Source: Paraburkholderia panacisoli | GTDB taxonomy: Bacteria; Pseudomonadota; Gammaproteobacteria; Burkholderiales; Burkholderiaceae | DNA: 64,000 nucleotides | Assembly: GCF_008369935.1 (NCBI RefSeq) | Contig: NZ_VTUZ01000015.1 | Span: 124,001 to 188,000, forward strand | Reading direction: 5' to 3' | In this document: in pieces, positions 41,666 to 50,158 of the stretch | How positions within the stretch are numbered: the stretch's first letter is position 1 | How the letters are laid out: every line of letters begins with the position of its first letter | Made by a program: the position numbers and the translations under genes | Notes under the pieces: model-generated | What the model saw: only the letters and a program-made list of their open reading frames with translations | Told to the model about the DNA's origin: nothing | Database searches by the model: none

Positions 41666-43135
41666 CTACGCGCGCCGGTCTTGCCACGACCAATACAACA
41701 CCATGCTGAAGCCGACACACACGGTGACATTCAACGGAATCAAAAAGTAATTCCCGCTTCGCAACGCCACCCAAACCGTCGCCGTCGAATAGAGAAAGGT
41801 GAAAATCTCACCGGCAAGCAATGTGGAATTGATACGCGGCACAATCGCGCGATAGCCGTGCTTGCCCTTCGGCGTGCGATGAAAATCGTCGTACACGCCG
41901 AATAGCACGCGCACGCCGCCTGCAAAGTAATACCAGGCCATTGGCAAGAACATCGCGATATACCGATAGGTATCCCAGAGGTCTTTCAGCACATTCGACT
42001 TGCCGTCGAAGCGCGCGCCTCTACGCGCGCCGAATGCGTTCTCCAGCCCCCAGAGCACGACGAGCCCGAAGAATGCAATGGCGCCCCAACGCATGCCCGC
42101 GCCATCGAAATGCACGAGATAAGTGAGCGGCAAACTCAGCAATACCAGCACATAGATCGACGCCAGCAGCACCGACGAAAACATCACAGACATCGCGTGC
42201 ATGCGTTTTATCAGCGGCATGCGCTGCGAGAGCATTTGCTTGAAATGCTTGAAACCGCTGTGAATGAGCCCGCGACCCCAGCGCTCGCGCTGAATCCGAA
42301 AGGCGCTCATAGTTTCCGGCAGCATCGACATCGACACCACATTACGCAAATAAGCATATTTCCATTCACCGAATTGCGCGCGATAGCCGAGATCGACGTC
42401 TTCGGTTACCGTCGACGCGTTCCAGCCGCCCAGCGTATCCACACACACTTTGCGCCAGACGCATGAGCTGCCGCTGAGCGACGCCATGTCGCCGTCTTCG
42501 CTCAACCCGACCGTCACATATTGTTGATGGCCCATCTCCATCGCCTGGAAGCGCGTAAGAAAGGACACATCGCGATTATCGTAACCGACGCCCGTTTGCA
42601 GAAAACCGAGCTTCGGGTCCTTGAAACACGGAATGGTTTTGAGCAGAAAGTCGGTGGGCGGCACGAAATCGGCATCGAAGATCGCGAAGAATTCGCCGCG
42701 CGATTGCTGAATGCCGTTGACCAGATTGCCCGCTTTATAGCCCTTGCGATTGAGGCGCTTGACGAGACGAATATCGACGCCCTGCGCCGCGTGCTGCCCC
42801 ACACGCACGCGTGCGAGTTCTGTGGTGCCATCCGACGAATCGTCGAGCACCAGAATTTCGAGCAATTCGCCCGGATAGCGCAGACGGCACACCGCATCGA
42901 TCAGCCGCTCCACGACTTCCGATTCATTGTAGATCGGCAGCAGCACGCTCACCGACGGCCAGCGAGCCGTTTCGGTTTCGGCGTCGGCCGACGAATGCGC
43001 GAGTTCGGTCAATTTGCGTCGTTCGACCTTTCGCGAAATCAGAAAGACCCGCAGTTCGAGCAGAACGTATAGCGCAAAATAGACGACTACGACCAGAAAT
43101 ACCGCCTGGCAAAACCAGGAAAGCAGCACAAGCAT
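41666..43135 (-). CDS. Membrane GT2 glycosyltransferase, cellulose/hyaluronan-synthase-like
   Basis: The 489-residue processive-type GT2 enzyme has an N-terminal membrane helix (about 2-28), then the catalytic domain: VLLPIYNE, VLDDSSDGT (first Asp), FDADFVPP, TEDVDLGYR and the product-binding QRERWGRGL. Four or so membrane helices follow (about 320-480). Such enzymes polymerise or add sugars from UDP-sugars at the inner membrane. It is the last gene of the seven-gene ugd operon. A decayed C-terminal copy is at 39968. Confidence 0.88.
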   Translation of the reverse strand: MLVLLSWFCQAVFLVVVVYFALYVLLELRVFLISRKVERRKLTELAHSSADAETETARWPSVSVLLPIYNESEVVERLIDAVCRLRYPGELLEILVLDDSSDGTTELARVRVGQHAAQGVDIRLVKRLNRKGYKAGNLVNGIQQSRGEFFAIFDADFVPPTDFLLKTIPCFKDPKLGFLQTGVGYDNRDVSFLTRFQAMEMGHQQYVTVGLSEDGDMASLSGSSCVWRKVCVDTLGGWNASTVTEDVDLGYRAQFGEWKYAYLRNVVSMSMLPETMSAFRIQRERWGRGLIHSGFKHFKQMLSQRMPLIKRMHAMSVMFSSVLLASIYVLVLLSLPLTYLVHFDGAGMRWGAIAFFGLVVLWGLENAFGARRGARFDGKSNVLKDLWDTYRYIAMFLPMAWYYFAGGVRVLFGVYDDFHRTPKGKHGYRAIVPRINSTLLAGEIFTFLYSTATVWVALRSGNYFLIPLNVTVCVGFSMVLYWSWQDRRA

Positions 43136-43148
43136 CGCGATCGATCCC

Positions 43149-44243
43149 TCAAAGCTTTACGACGGCGCAGATTTCCTCTAACCGATGCGCCCAGGTGTGG
43201 TGCTCGCGCACGTATCTCGCACCGGCTTCGGCGCGATCCAGATCCTCCTGCGAAGGACCGTGATGCAGACGCGCGAACAGATCGCGCGTCTCTTCATAGG
43301 TATTCACGACGTGGCAGAATTCGCGGAAATGACGATCGACGGCGCGGCTCGGGTTCGTCACCGCGATGCCGCCGCACGCGATGATTTCGAGCAGACGGCG
43401 CGAGAACATCGTCTCCGAACTCGTGACCGAATTCACGTTGATCGACACCGTGTGCGATTTGTAGATGTTCGCTGTTTCGCGATGCGCGACCTTGCCGTGC
43501 AGCCGCATCTGGCTCGTCTTCGGAAAGCGGAACTCGAGGTGGCGCGAGAGCCGGTCGTGGTTGCGGTCGAACACGTTGAGCGGAATGGCGTTGTGCTCGC
43601 AGATCTCGAACACCATGTCGAGAAAACGGCGCCGCTCGTTCAATATGCGCCGGTAATAGCTGCCCGTAAAACAGACTTCGTTGCGCGTGAAATTGAAACC
43701 CGTGAAGCTGTGAAAAGCTGGTTGAAACGGCATGATCAGCGTATTCACGGGCACGTGCGCGGGCACTTGCTGGCGATAGCGTTCGAGGCACTCTTCGTCG
43801 GTCGTGAAGACGTAATCGAACGCCTTCGCCACATCGATGAACGCGTCGAAGAACGGACCATCGTCCTTGTTCCAAAACACCGTGGGAATGCCGGCCTTTT
43901 TTGCGAGATCGACCAGATGGAAGATCGCCTTCGGTTTCGTGAGGCGCAGCATTTTCGGCTGCTTCGCGAGCTCGTAACGCCAGCTGCCGTCCACGCCGTG
44001 AAACGCCGATTCCACCATCACGAGATCCGGCTTCCAGTGGCTGATGACCTCGCGGTAATTCGCGGGCGTCATCACGCGCACGCGGCATTCGGCGGACAGA
44101 CAATCGGCCGTGAAATAGTCCGTCACGAGCGCGATTTTCAGTCGGCCGAAGTGCCCGGTTCGCTCCGCGTCCTCCGAGACCTTTGGATAGTCGTAGACGA
44201 GTGACCCCAGTTTTCTAATGACCCTGCCAACCATTCCCCTCAC
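43149..44243 (-). CDS. CgeB-like glycosyltransferase
   Basis: GTG start overlapping the previous stop (GTGA); ATG at 44234 is an alternative. The 364-residue protein has a GT-B-like layout: IALVTDYF, PDLVMVESAF, IPTVFWNKDDGPFFD, DYVFTTDEECLERY, EVCFTGSYYRRI and the C-terminal nucleotide-sugar end FSRRLLEIIACGGIAVTNPS. These are features of the CgeB/DUF3880 group of glycosyltransferases, first seen in spore coat maturation but common in polysaccharide loci. Donor and acceptor are unknown. Confidence 0.75.
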   Translation of the reverse strand: MRGMVGRVIRKLGSLVYDYPKVSEDAERTGHFGRLKIALVTDYFTADCLSAECRVRVMTPANYREVISHWKPDLVMVESAFHGVDGSWRYELAKQPKMLRLTKPKAIFHLVDLAKKAGIPTVFWNKDDGPFFDAFIDVAKAFDYVFTTDEECLERYRQQVPAHVPVNTLIMPFQPAFHSFTGFNFTRNEVCFTGSYYRRILNERRRFLDMVFEICEHNAIPLNVFDRNHDRLSRHLEFRFPKTSQMRLHGKVAHRETANIYKSHTVSINVNSVTSSETMFSRRLLEIIACGGIAVTNPSRAVDRHFREFCHVVNTYEETRDLFARLHHGPSQEDLDRAEAGARYVREHHTWAHRLEEICAVVKL

Positions 44244-45553
44244 CCCGCACTTTTCGGTAGTGCTTCAATGACAAAATCGCGCCAGCAACGCTGCGTGGTC
44301 GCGTATTCCTTTGCTCGTTCGCCGAGCGCGGCGAGCGCCGCGCGATCGGCCATTGCCATTTCGATCACGCGCGCGAGATCAGTGGCATCGCCGGCCTTGA
44401 AGAACCAGCCCGCCGGTTGCGCACCCATTTCGTCGCGAAACACCGGTAGATCCGGAACGATGACCGGCTTGCCCATCGCCATCGCCTCGACGAGCTTGAT
44501 GGGCGGCACGATCTCGCAGACCTTGAACGGCTTGCGCGGAATGCACACGAGCGCGCAGCGGCTCAGCGTTTCCTGAGCTTGTTGCGGCGACATGCGGCCC
44601 AGAAAGCGGATGTGCTCCGACAAGCCGAGGCGCTGCACCTGAGCCTCGAGCGACGCGCGCGCCTCGCCATCGCCGATGATGTTGACGGACGTCCGCGCTC
44701 CGCGCGCGCGCAATTGCGCCACGGCGTCGATCAGCGTGTCGAGTCCTTCATAGGCCATCAGCGAGCCCGCGTAACCGATCGTGTCCGCCTCGATTTCGCG
44801 CGGCGCGAGCGATGCGAAGCGTTCGGGCTCGACACAATTGGGCAGAAGGAACATCCGTTCCTTTTCGATGCCCCAGCGCTCGCGCGCAAAACGTCCCAAC
44901 TGCTCCGAAATCACGAACACGCGATCCGCGTGGCGCGCAACGAGTCCTTCGAGTTCGAGTCCTTGCCCGAACCCCTGGCGCCGTTCGTAATGCGGCATAC
45001 GCGAAATACGCGTGAGTTCCCAGAGACCGCGCATTTCATACTGAAACGGAATGCCCAATTGCCGCGCAGCCAGCAATGCCGGCAATGCGTTGACGTGATT
45101 CGAAGCCGCATGAATCACCGACACGCGATGCTGCCTCGCCCTCTGCGCCACCACACGCGCCGCCTGCATCGCGTACAGCAGCACCGGACGATTATTGGCC
45201 GGCCCCGCCGCATGCAGGTAACGCACTTCATCAACCTGCGTTTCCCCGCTCACGGCGTCGCGCAGACGGTCGACTCGATCGAACGGATACCCCGGTCGCG
45301 TCAACGCATGCACACGCCCGCCCACCGACACCATCGCGCGAATGACCTCGTGCGTGCGCGTCGTGTAGCCACTTGTGTGATACGGCAACGCGCTCGCCGC
45401 CACATACAGGAGGCCTGCGTCATCGGCCTCGAATGACGCGGCTCGCGCGCGCTGCTTCGCCTTGCGCTCCAGCGTCCGGACAGTGAGCCATCGGCTCAAG
45501 CCCAGGTACGGCTCGGTAGCGAGCGTCTGCAAAGAATCGAGCGCGTTGCTCAT
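44240..45553 (-). CDS. GT4-family glycosyltransferase
   Basis: The 437-residue GT-B enzyme has an N-terminal GYTTRTHEVIRAM loop, FQYEMRGLWELTR, VISEQLGRF, LLPNCVEPERF at the domain junction and a C-terminal donor site IKLVEAMAMGKPVIVPD with the conserved Glu. It probably transfers a hexose from a nucleotide sugar to a lipid-linked glycan in the cytoplasm. ATGA overlap with the deacetylase-like gene upstream. Confidence 0.88.
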   Translation of the reverse strand: MSNALDSLQTLATEPYLGLSRWLTVRTLERKAKQRARAASFEADDAGLLYVAASALPYHTSGYTTRTHEVIRAMVSVGGRVHALTRPGYPFDRVDRLRDAVSGETQVDEVRYLHAAGPANNRPVLLYAMQAARVVAQRARQHRVSVIHAASNHVNALPALLAARQLGIPFQYEMRGLWELTRISRMPHYERRQGFGQGLELEGLVARHADRVFVISEQLGRFARERWGIEKERMFLLPNCVEPERFASLAPREIEADTIGYAGSLMAYEGLDTLIDAVAQLRARGARTSVNIIGDGEARASLEAQVQRLGLSEHIRFLGRMSPQQAQETLSRCALVCIPRKPFKVCEIVPPIKLVEAMAMGKPVIVPDLPVFRDEMGAQPAGWFFKAGDATDLARVIEMAMADRAALAALGERAKEYATTQRCWRDFVIEALPKSAG

Positions 45554-46521
45554 GCCGGGACGGTCCCTTGCGGTTTGAGTTCCGCGTATGCGAGATCGAC
45601 CGTCTTCGACATCTTTATCTTGCCGCGCGCGTGCAGATCGAGAAATTCGGCGGTCGTGATCACGTCGTAGTCTTTGGTCAGACGGCGCAACAGGTTACGA
45701 TAACCCTCGACGCGCTGATCGTCGCGATAAGTCGCGTAGCCATTCTCGTCCCAATACAGCAGCGACCACGAATGCAGCAAGAAAATCGAAAACGTCGGGC
45801 TGCCGCTGAACGCGTCGAGCAGCAATTTGCCCCACCACGGACGGAAGCGGAAATACGGCGATTCCGGATATGTGAGGCGCGCCCACCATTCTTCCTTGCC
45901 CACCTTGGGCAGGATTTTCTTTTCCGTCATCGGCACTTCGAGCACGCCGTTCGACCACACGTACGGAAGATTCGTCGGATCGCTGAAAACCGCCTGCTTC
46001 GCGTGAACGGCGCACATCGAATTGTTGAACGACGCGCGCACGCCCGCAGCTTCGAGCGCACGTATCGTAGACGCATTCCAGCGGAACGAACCCGCACGAT
46101 GCGCGAGCACGGGCTTGCCCGTTTGCTCCGAGATCAGCCCGCCGAAATGCCTGATGACGAATTCAGCGCGCGCGTCGTCGGAATATTGATTCATATACTG
46201 CGGCCGACGCGCGAGGCCATGCTCAGCCCAGAACGAATCGGGCAAATATTCCGGATGCGTGTGCAACTGCACGTCCTGACCCACGGAATCGAGCCAGCGC
46301 ACGACTTCGCGTGTTTCGTCGAGATACGACCAGGCGCCGCACTGATCGACGAAGTAAACGTGCCTGGCGCCGAATTCGTCACCGATCTCGGCCATTTCGC
46401 GGACGCCCGCCGTGCCGCGTTCGTGCACGCCCCACATCAGCCGCTTGACGTGATCATGCGGCGCACGTTTGGGCAGCGCCTCGGTATCGACCGTCAACAT
46501 GGCATAGCGATTCTTTTCCAT
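45550..46521 (-). CDS. NodB-like polysaccharide deacetylase-family protein
   Basis: The start MEKNRYAMLTVDTEAL at 46521 is chosen because it lies right after the preceding gene's stop. The 323-residue protein has VDTEAL (NodB motif 1 region), VQLHTHPEYLP (His-x-His, motif 2) and VLAHRAGSFRW (motif 3 Arg), the layout of WalW-like deacetylases in glycan loci. It likely removes acetyl groups from a glycan or its precursor, or is a structural relative. No signal peptide, so a cytoplasmic action is suggested. Confidence 0.7.
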   Translation of the reverse strand: MEKNRYAMLTVDTEALPKRAPHDHVKRLMWGVHERGTAGVREMAEIGDEFGARHVYFVDQCGAWSYLDETREVVRWLDSVGQDVQLHTHPEYLPDSFWAEHGLARRPQYMNQYSDDARAEFVIRHFGGLISEQTGKPVLAHRAGSFRWNASTIRALEAAGVRASFNNSMCAVHAKQAVFSDPTNLPYVWSNGVLEVPMTEKKILPKVGKEEWWARLTYPESPYFRFRPWWGKLLLDAFSGSPTFSIFLLHSWSLLYWDENGYATYRDDQRVEGYRNLLRRLTKDYDVITTAEFLDLHARGKIKMSKTVDLAYAELKPQGTVPA

Positions 46522-46526
46522 CTTTC

Positions 46527-47066
46527 TCAGCTCAATTTCAGCAATGCATTCCATTCCGGCTCGCTGGCCAATCCCGCGCTCAACGGCAAGATGCATGCAT
46601 CGCGATAGCGCCACGCGAGATAGGCCTGCTTTCTCTGCTGTAGGGATGGGCCCTCGCCGCTCAAAGACGGCACGTATTCCACGAGCCATCCCAGCCGGGA
46701 ATAAGAGGCGAAATCGGCGATATCCGTCACCAGAACCGGAGCCAGATCATCCCCACCTTGCAGCTTTTTCGAAAAGCCCTCGCATGCCGCGCGCAATTGA
46801 TGACGATCGGCGTCGAGCGCCCAGATCATCACAGTCTTGAAATCGGCGGAAACCGGCCTGTGCTTGAGGGTTGGCAGCCATGGATATTGCGTGACGTGCG
46901 GCGAAATCAGTCCCGCCGACGCCAGCAGATGCCGCACGCGCTCCTGCAATGACGGCGGCAGCTTTTTACCGAGCAGGTCGTAACGCGTGAGCAAATCCCA
47001 TTCGGGTTTGGCCGCGAGCGCTTTCAATTCGCGCCGCAACACTTCGGCTTCAGTAATCACGCTCAC
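46527..47066 (-). CDS. Hypothetical protein in glycan operon
   Basis: A 179-residue protein with GTG start overlapping the upstream stop (GTGA). It has a helical N-terminus (EVLRRELKALAAKPEWDLL) and a beta/alpha C-terminal part (TVMIWALDADRHQL, LVTDIADFASYSRLGW). No known family recognised. Tight coupling suggests a role with the adjacent deacetylase or glycosyltransferase. Confidence 0.75.
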   Translation of the reverse strand: MSVITEAEVLRRELKALAAKPEWDLLTRYDLLGKKLPPSLQERVRHLLASAGLISPHVTQYPWLPTLKHRPVSADFKTVMIWALDADRHQLRAACEGFSKKLQGGDDLAPVLVTDIADFASYSRLGWLVEYVPSLSGEGPSLQQRKQAYLAWRYRDACILPLSAGLASEPEWNALLKLS

Positions 47067-48175
47067 TGCACGCGCTCCTTTTTCGCCGCCAGAGCGAGAA
47101 TCCTTTCCGCCGCGAGCACCGCGCCGTTCATGGGAATCACGGCGCGTTTCGCGGGCGCGCCGTTCAACATGCCGAGCAGTTTGCCGACCGCTGCATCGCG
47201 TTCTTCATCGGTCTCGCAGGCCGAGACGATAGCCGGCATGGCGTCGGCGACCATTTGCGCACGACGCACCTGATCGTCGGCGAGTTGTGTATTCGGCACG
47301 AGCAGCGCGGGCACGCCCGCCTGCACGAGTTCGCAGCACGTGTTGTATCCGGCGGCGCCGACGAAAGCGTCGAAAGCGCGCAGATAGCGCGCAAGCGGAT
47401 ACACGGTGAGCGGCATCACGCCCGTCGGCAATTCGACGTCGCGCACGGAAATGGGCGCACGCACCCAGACCACCTTGAAGCCAGCCGCTTCGAACACGCG
47501 AATCAAACCTTGCCCGATGCCGGCAACATCCTTGAGATTGCCGGGACCCATCGCGAACAGCGCGAAACGGCCGTCCTGCGGCAGGTTCAGCGCCTCGCGC
47601 GCCGCGGCACGGTCGAGCAGTTCATCGTCTTCGAGCACGCACACGGGCGGCACGAGCGCGCGCGTGCCGCCGCCTTCGAGCGGCGCTTCGCTCTCGTGCG
47701 CGCCCAGTTCCCCGGGCTGTATCACGAGATCGAACAGTGACTCGTCAACGGGCACTGTCTTGGCGCCCTCCTTGAGCAAACCCCGGTTCGACCAGACGAG
47801 CGCCGGCGAGCCGAACGATTCGCACGCCGCCAGAAAACCTTGAAACGGCCAGGTGCCGTCGAACACTATCACGTCGGGGCGCACGCGTTCGAGCATCATG
47901 CCGAAGCGTACGGCCAGCTCGCTATTCCACGCGAAAGTAGAACTCGTCGACCAGTATGGCGAAACGAAATAATCAGCCTCGAAACCCATCTCTTCGATGA
48001 GCTCGATCGCCGACGCCAGGGAAAAGAACACCGGTCGAGCGCGGTCGCGCAAGCGCCGCGCATACGAAAGACAACGATTCAAATGGCCCATGCCCGAGCC
48101 ATTCACGTTGAAGAACAGGATGCGCGGAAGCTGCGGGTCGGTTGAGTCGTTGCGACCTGCCTTCGGATTGTTCAT
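47063..48175 (-). CDS. MurG/UGT-like glycosyltransferase
   Basis: The 370-residue GT-B protein opens with ILFFNVNGSGMGHLNRCLSYA, read as NGSGMGHLNRCL, the MGH loop of MurG/glycosyltransferase family 28-like enzymes, and ends with the donor site FVGAAGYNTCCELVQAGVPAL and PNTQLADDQVRRA. It probably acts on a lipid-linked or polymeric glycan at the inner membrane surface. Overlaps ugd upstream by ATGA. Confidence 0.8.
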   Translation of the reverse strand: MNNPKAGRNDSTDPQLPRILFFNVNGSGMGHLNRCLSYARRLRDRARPVFFSLASAIELIEEMGFEADYFVSPYWSTSSTFAWNSELAVRFGMMLERVRPDVIVFDGTWPFQGFLAACESFGSPALVWSNRGLLKEGAKTVPVDESLFDLVIQPGELGAHESEAPLEGGGTRALVPPVCVLEDDELLDRAAAREALNLPQDGRFALFAMGPGNLKDVAGIGQGLIRVFEAAGFKVVWVRAPISVRDVELPTGVMPLTVYPLARYLRAFDAFVGAAGYNTCCELVQAGVPALLVPNTQLADDQVRRAQMVADAMPAIVSACETDEERDAAVGKLLGMLNGAPAKRAVIPMNGAVLAAERILALAAKKERVQ

Positions 48176-49341
48176 GCGTCGCCGCCGAATAGATCGCGCG
48201 TGTACACCTTGTCCGCCACATCTGCCAGGTCGGCCGTCGTGCGATTTGCCACGATCACGTCCGCGGAGCGCTTGAATTCGGCCAGATCGTTCACGACCGA
48301 CGAATTGAAGAACGTCGATTCGCGCATCGCGGGTTCATAGACGATGACTTCGACGCCCTTGGCCTTGATGCGCTTCATCACGCCTTGAATGCTCGACGCG
48401 CGGAAATTATCGGAATCGGCTTTCATCACGAGGCGGTAAATGCCGACCACTTTCGGCTTGCGTTTAAGGACGCTCTCCGCGACGAAATCCTTGCGCGTGC
48501 TGTTCGACTCGACAATCGCGTGAATCAGGTTTTGCGGCACGTCGCGGTAGTTGGCCAGAAGCTGCTTGGTGTCCTTCGGCAGACAGTAGCCGCCATAGCC
48601 AAAGCTCGGATTGTTGTAGTGCTCGCCGATTCGCGGATCGAGACACACGCCGTTGATGATCTGGTGCGGGTCGAGGCCATGCTGCGCGGCATAGGTGTCG
48701 AGTTCGTTGAAATAGGCGACCCGCATCGCGAGGTAGGTGTTGGCGAAAAGCTTGATCGCCTCGGCCTCGGTGCTGCCGGTAAACAGCGTCGGAATGCCCT
48801 GCTTCTCAGCACCCTCCTTGAGCAGGTCAGCAAAGATTTCCGCGCGTTCGGAACGCTCACCGACGACGATCCGCGACGGATACAAGTTGTCGTAGAGCGC
48901 CTTGCCTTCGCGTAGAAACTCAGGCGAAAAGATCAGGTTCTCGGTCTTGAATGCCGCGCGCGCGCGCTCCGTGTAGCCAACCGGAATGGTCGACTTGATG
49001 ACCATGATCGCCTGCGGGTTGATGGCCATCACGTCGCGAATCACACTTTCGATAGAACGCGTGTTGAAGTAGTTCGTCTCGGGATCGTAGTCCGTCGGCG
49101 TCGCGATGACGACATAGTCGGCTCCAGCGTACGCGTCCTCTTTATCCTGCGTGGCGCGGAAATTCAGGGGCTTGTGCTGAAGGAAATGCTCGATTTCGGC
49201 ATCTTCGATCGGGGACTGCTTGCGGTTAAGCATCGCCACTTTTTCGGGGACGATGTCCAGCGCAATGACCTGATGATGCTGCGCGAGCAGCACGGCGAGA
49301 GAAAGGCCGACGTAGCCGGTACCGGCGATTGTGATTTTCAC
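48172..49341 (-). CDS. ugd: UDP-glucose 6-dehydrogenase
   Basis: The 389-residue protein matches E. coli-type Ugd in length and motifs: MKITIAGTGYVGLSLAVLL (NAD loop), IATPTDYD, IKSTIPVGYT, FSPEFLREGKALYDN, and the catalytic cysteine in GYGGYCLPKDTKQL. It oxidises UDP-glucose to UDP-glucuronate in the cytoplasm for acidic polysaccharide. It is first in the operon and follows an 817-bp non-coding region with its promoter. Confidence 0.93.
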   Translation of the reverse strand: MKITIAGTGYVGLSLAVLLAQHHQVIALDIVPEKVAMLNRKQSPIEDAEIEHFLQHKPLNFRATQDKEDAYAGADYVVIATPTDYDPETNYFNTRSIESVIRDVMAINPQAIMVIKSTIPVGYTERARAAFKTENLIFSPEFLREGKALYDNLYPSRIVVGERSERAEIFADLLKEGAEKQGIPTLFTGSTEAEAIKLFANTYLAMRVAYFNELDTYAAQHGLDPHQIINGVCLDPRIGEHYNNPSFGYGGYCLPKDTKQLLANYRDVPQNLIHAIVESNSTRKDFVAESVLKRKPKVVGIYRLVMKADSDNFRASSIQGVMKRIKAKGVEVIVYEPAMRESTFFNSSVVNDLAEFKRSADVIVANRTTADLADVADKVYTRDLFGGDA

Positions 49342-50158
49342 TTGTTTTCTTCCAAAGCCTATCGAAAAACTTCCAGCCGCAGCAGTCCCCGCCCGCCGTT
49401 AGATCCGCCAGCCTCGCCAGCAAATAGACTGGCGAGATATTTTGCCACTCTGTGCCCCGTTGCCCCAACATAAGACGCCGATCGGTTGCTTAAAGGCCGC
49501 ATACATCATGCAGATTTGCCGGAATCGCCAAAAAACCTTGACTAATTCAATCCTGCAGATCAGCGGACATCTACAAAGCGAAGCGCAATCGCCACACACC
49601 GATATGGGGGGCGAAAGAAAGCAACGATGAGCAAAATCCAAATCGATGGCAGCCTTCAGTCGCGATACTAATAAAGACACCTGAGAGTTGATGCCCTCTA
49701 ATCAGACATCGCTATTCATAGCAGCTAATAGCCCCGCGCCTTCCCCCCACCCGCCCCCGGCAACTTCGCGAGAACCCATCAGCCCATTACCAACTATTGA
49801 ACAATGAACCGATCGATGAGTTAAATGCATTCCAGCGCCTACAGGGTTCAATCTTTTGATGCCGAGCACTTTCAATAACAGGACTGACCTTCACTCATCT
49901 ACCCATAAGTAAGTATCGAAGATGAGCTTCGCGACAACGAAATCACCGGCGTTCTATAACCGCGAGCATCGCTCGTCGTCACTCGACCATGAGTCTCCGA
50001 GACAGATCCTGCAGGATTGGTAAAATACAAACGGTGTCTCTGTACAATCCGCAACCTCTGAGAGACGGAAAATCGAGAAGAACTTCAAGCTACCGTCAGC
50101 AAGTCGGCAAAACGGTTATCGCGGGACACCAGCTTACCCTCACAATTCTCAAGGGCTC
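49342..50158. other. Long divergent regulatory region
   Basis: An AT-rich 817-bp gap between ugd (minus) and the heparinase-type gene (plus). No coding region is supported. It must hold both promoters; a GGATTGGTAAAATAC stretch near 50015-50030 has a plausible -10 element (TAAAAT) for plus-strand transcription, and the leader to 50159 is long. I found no clear operator repeats. Confidence 0.5.
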
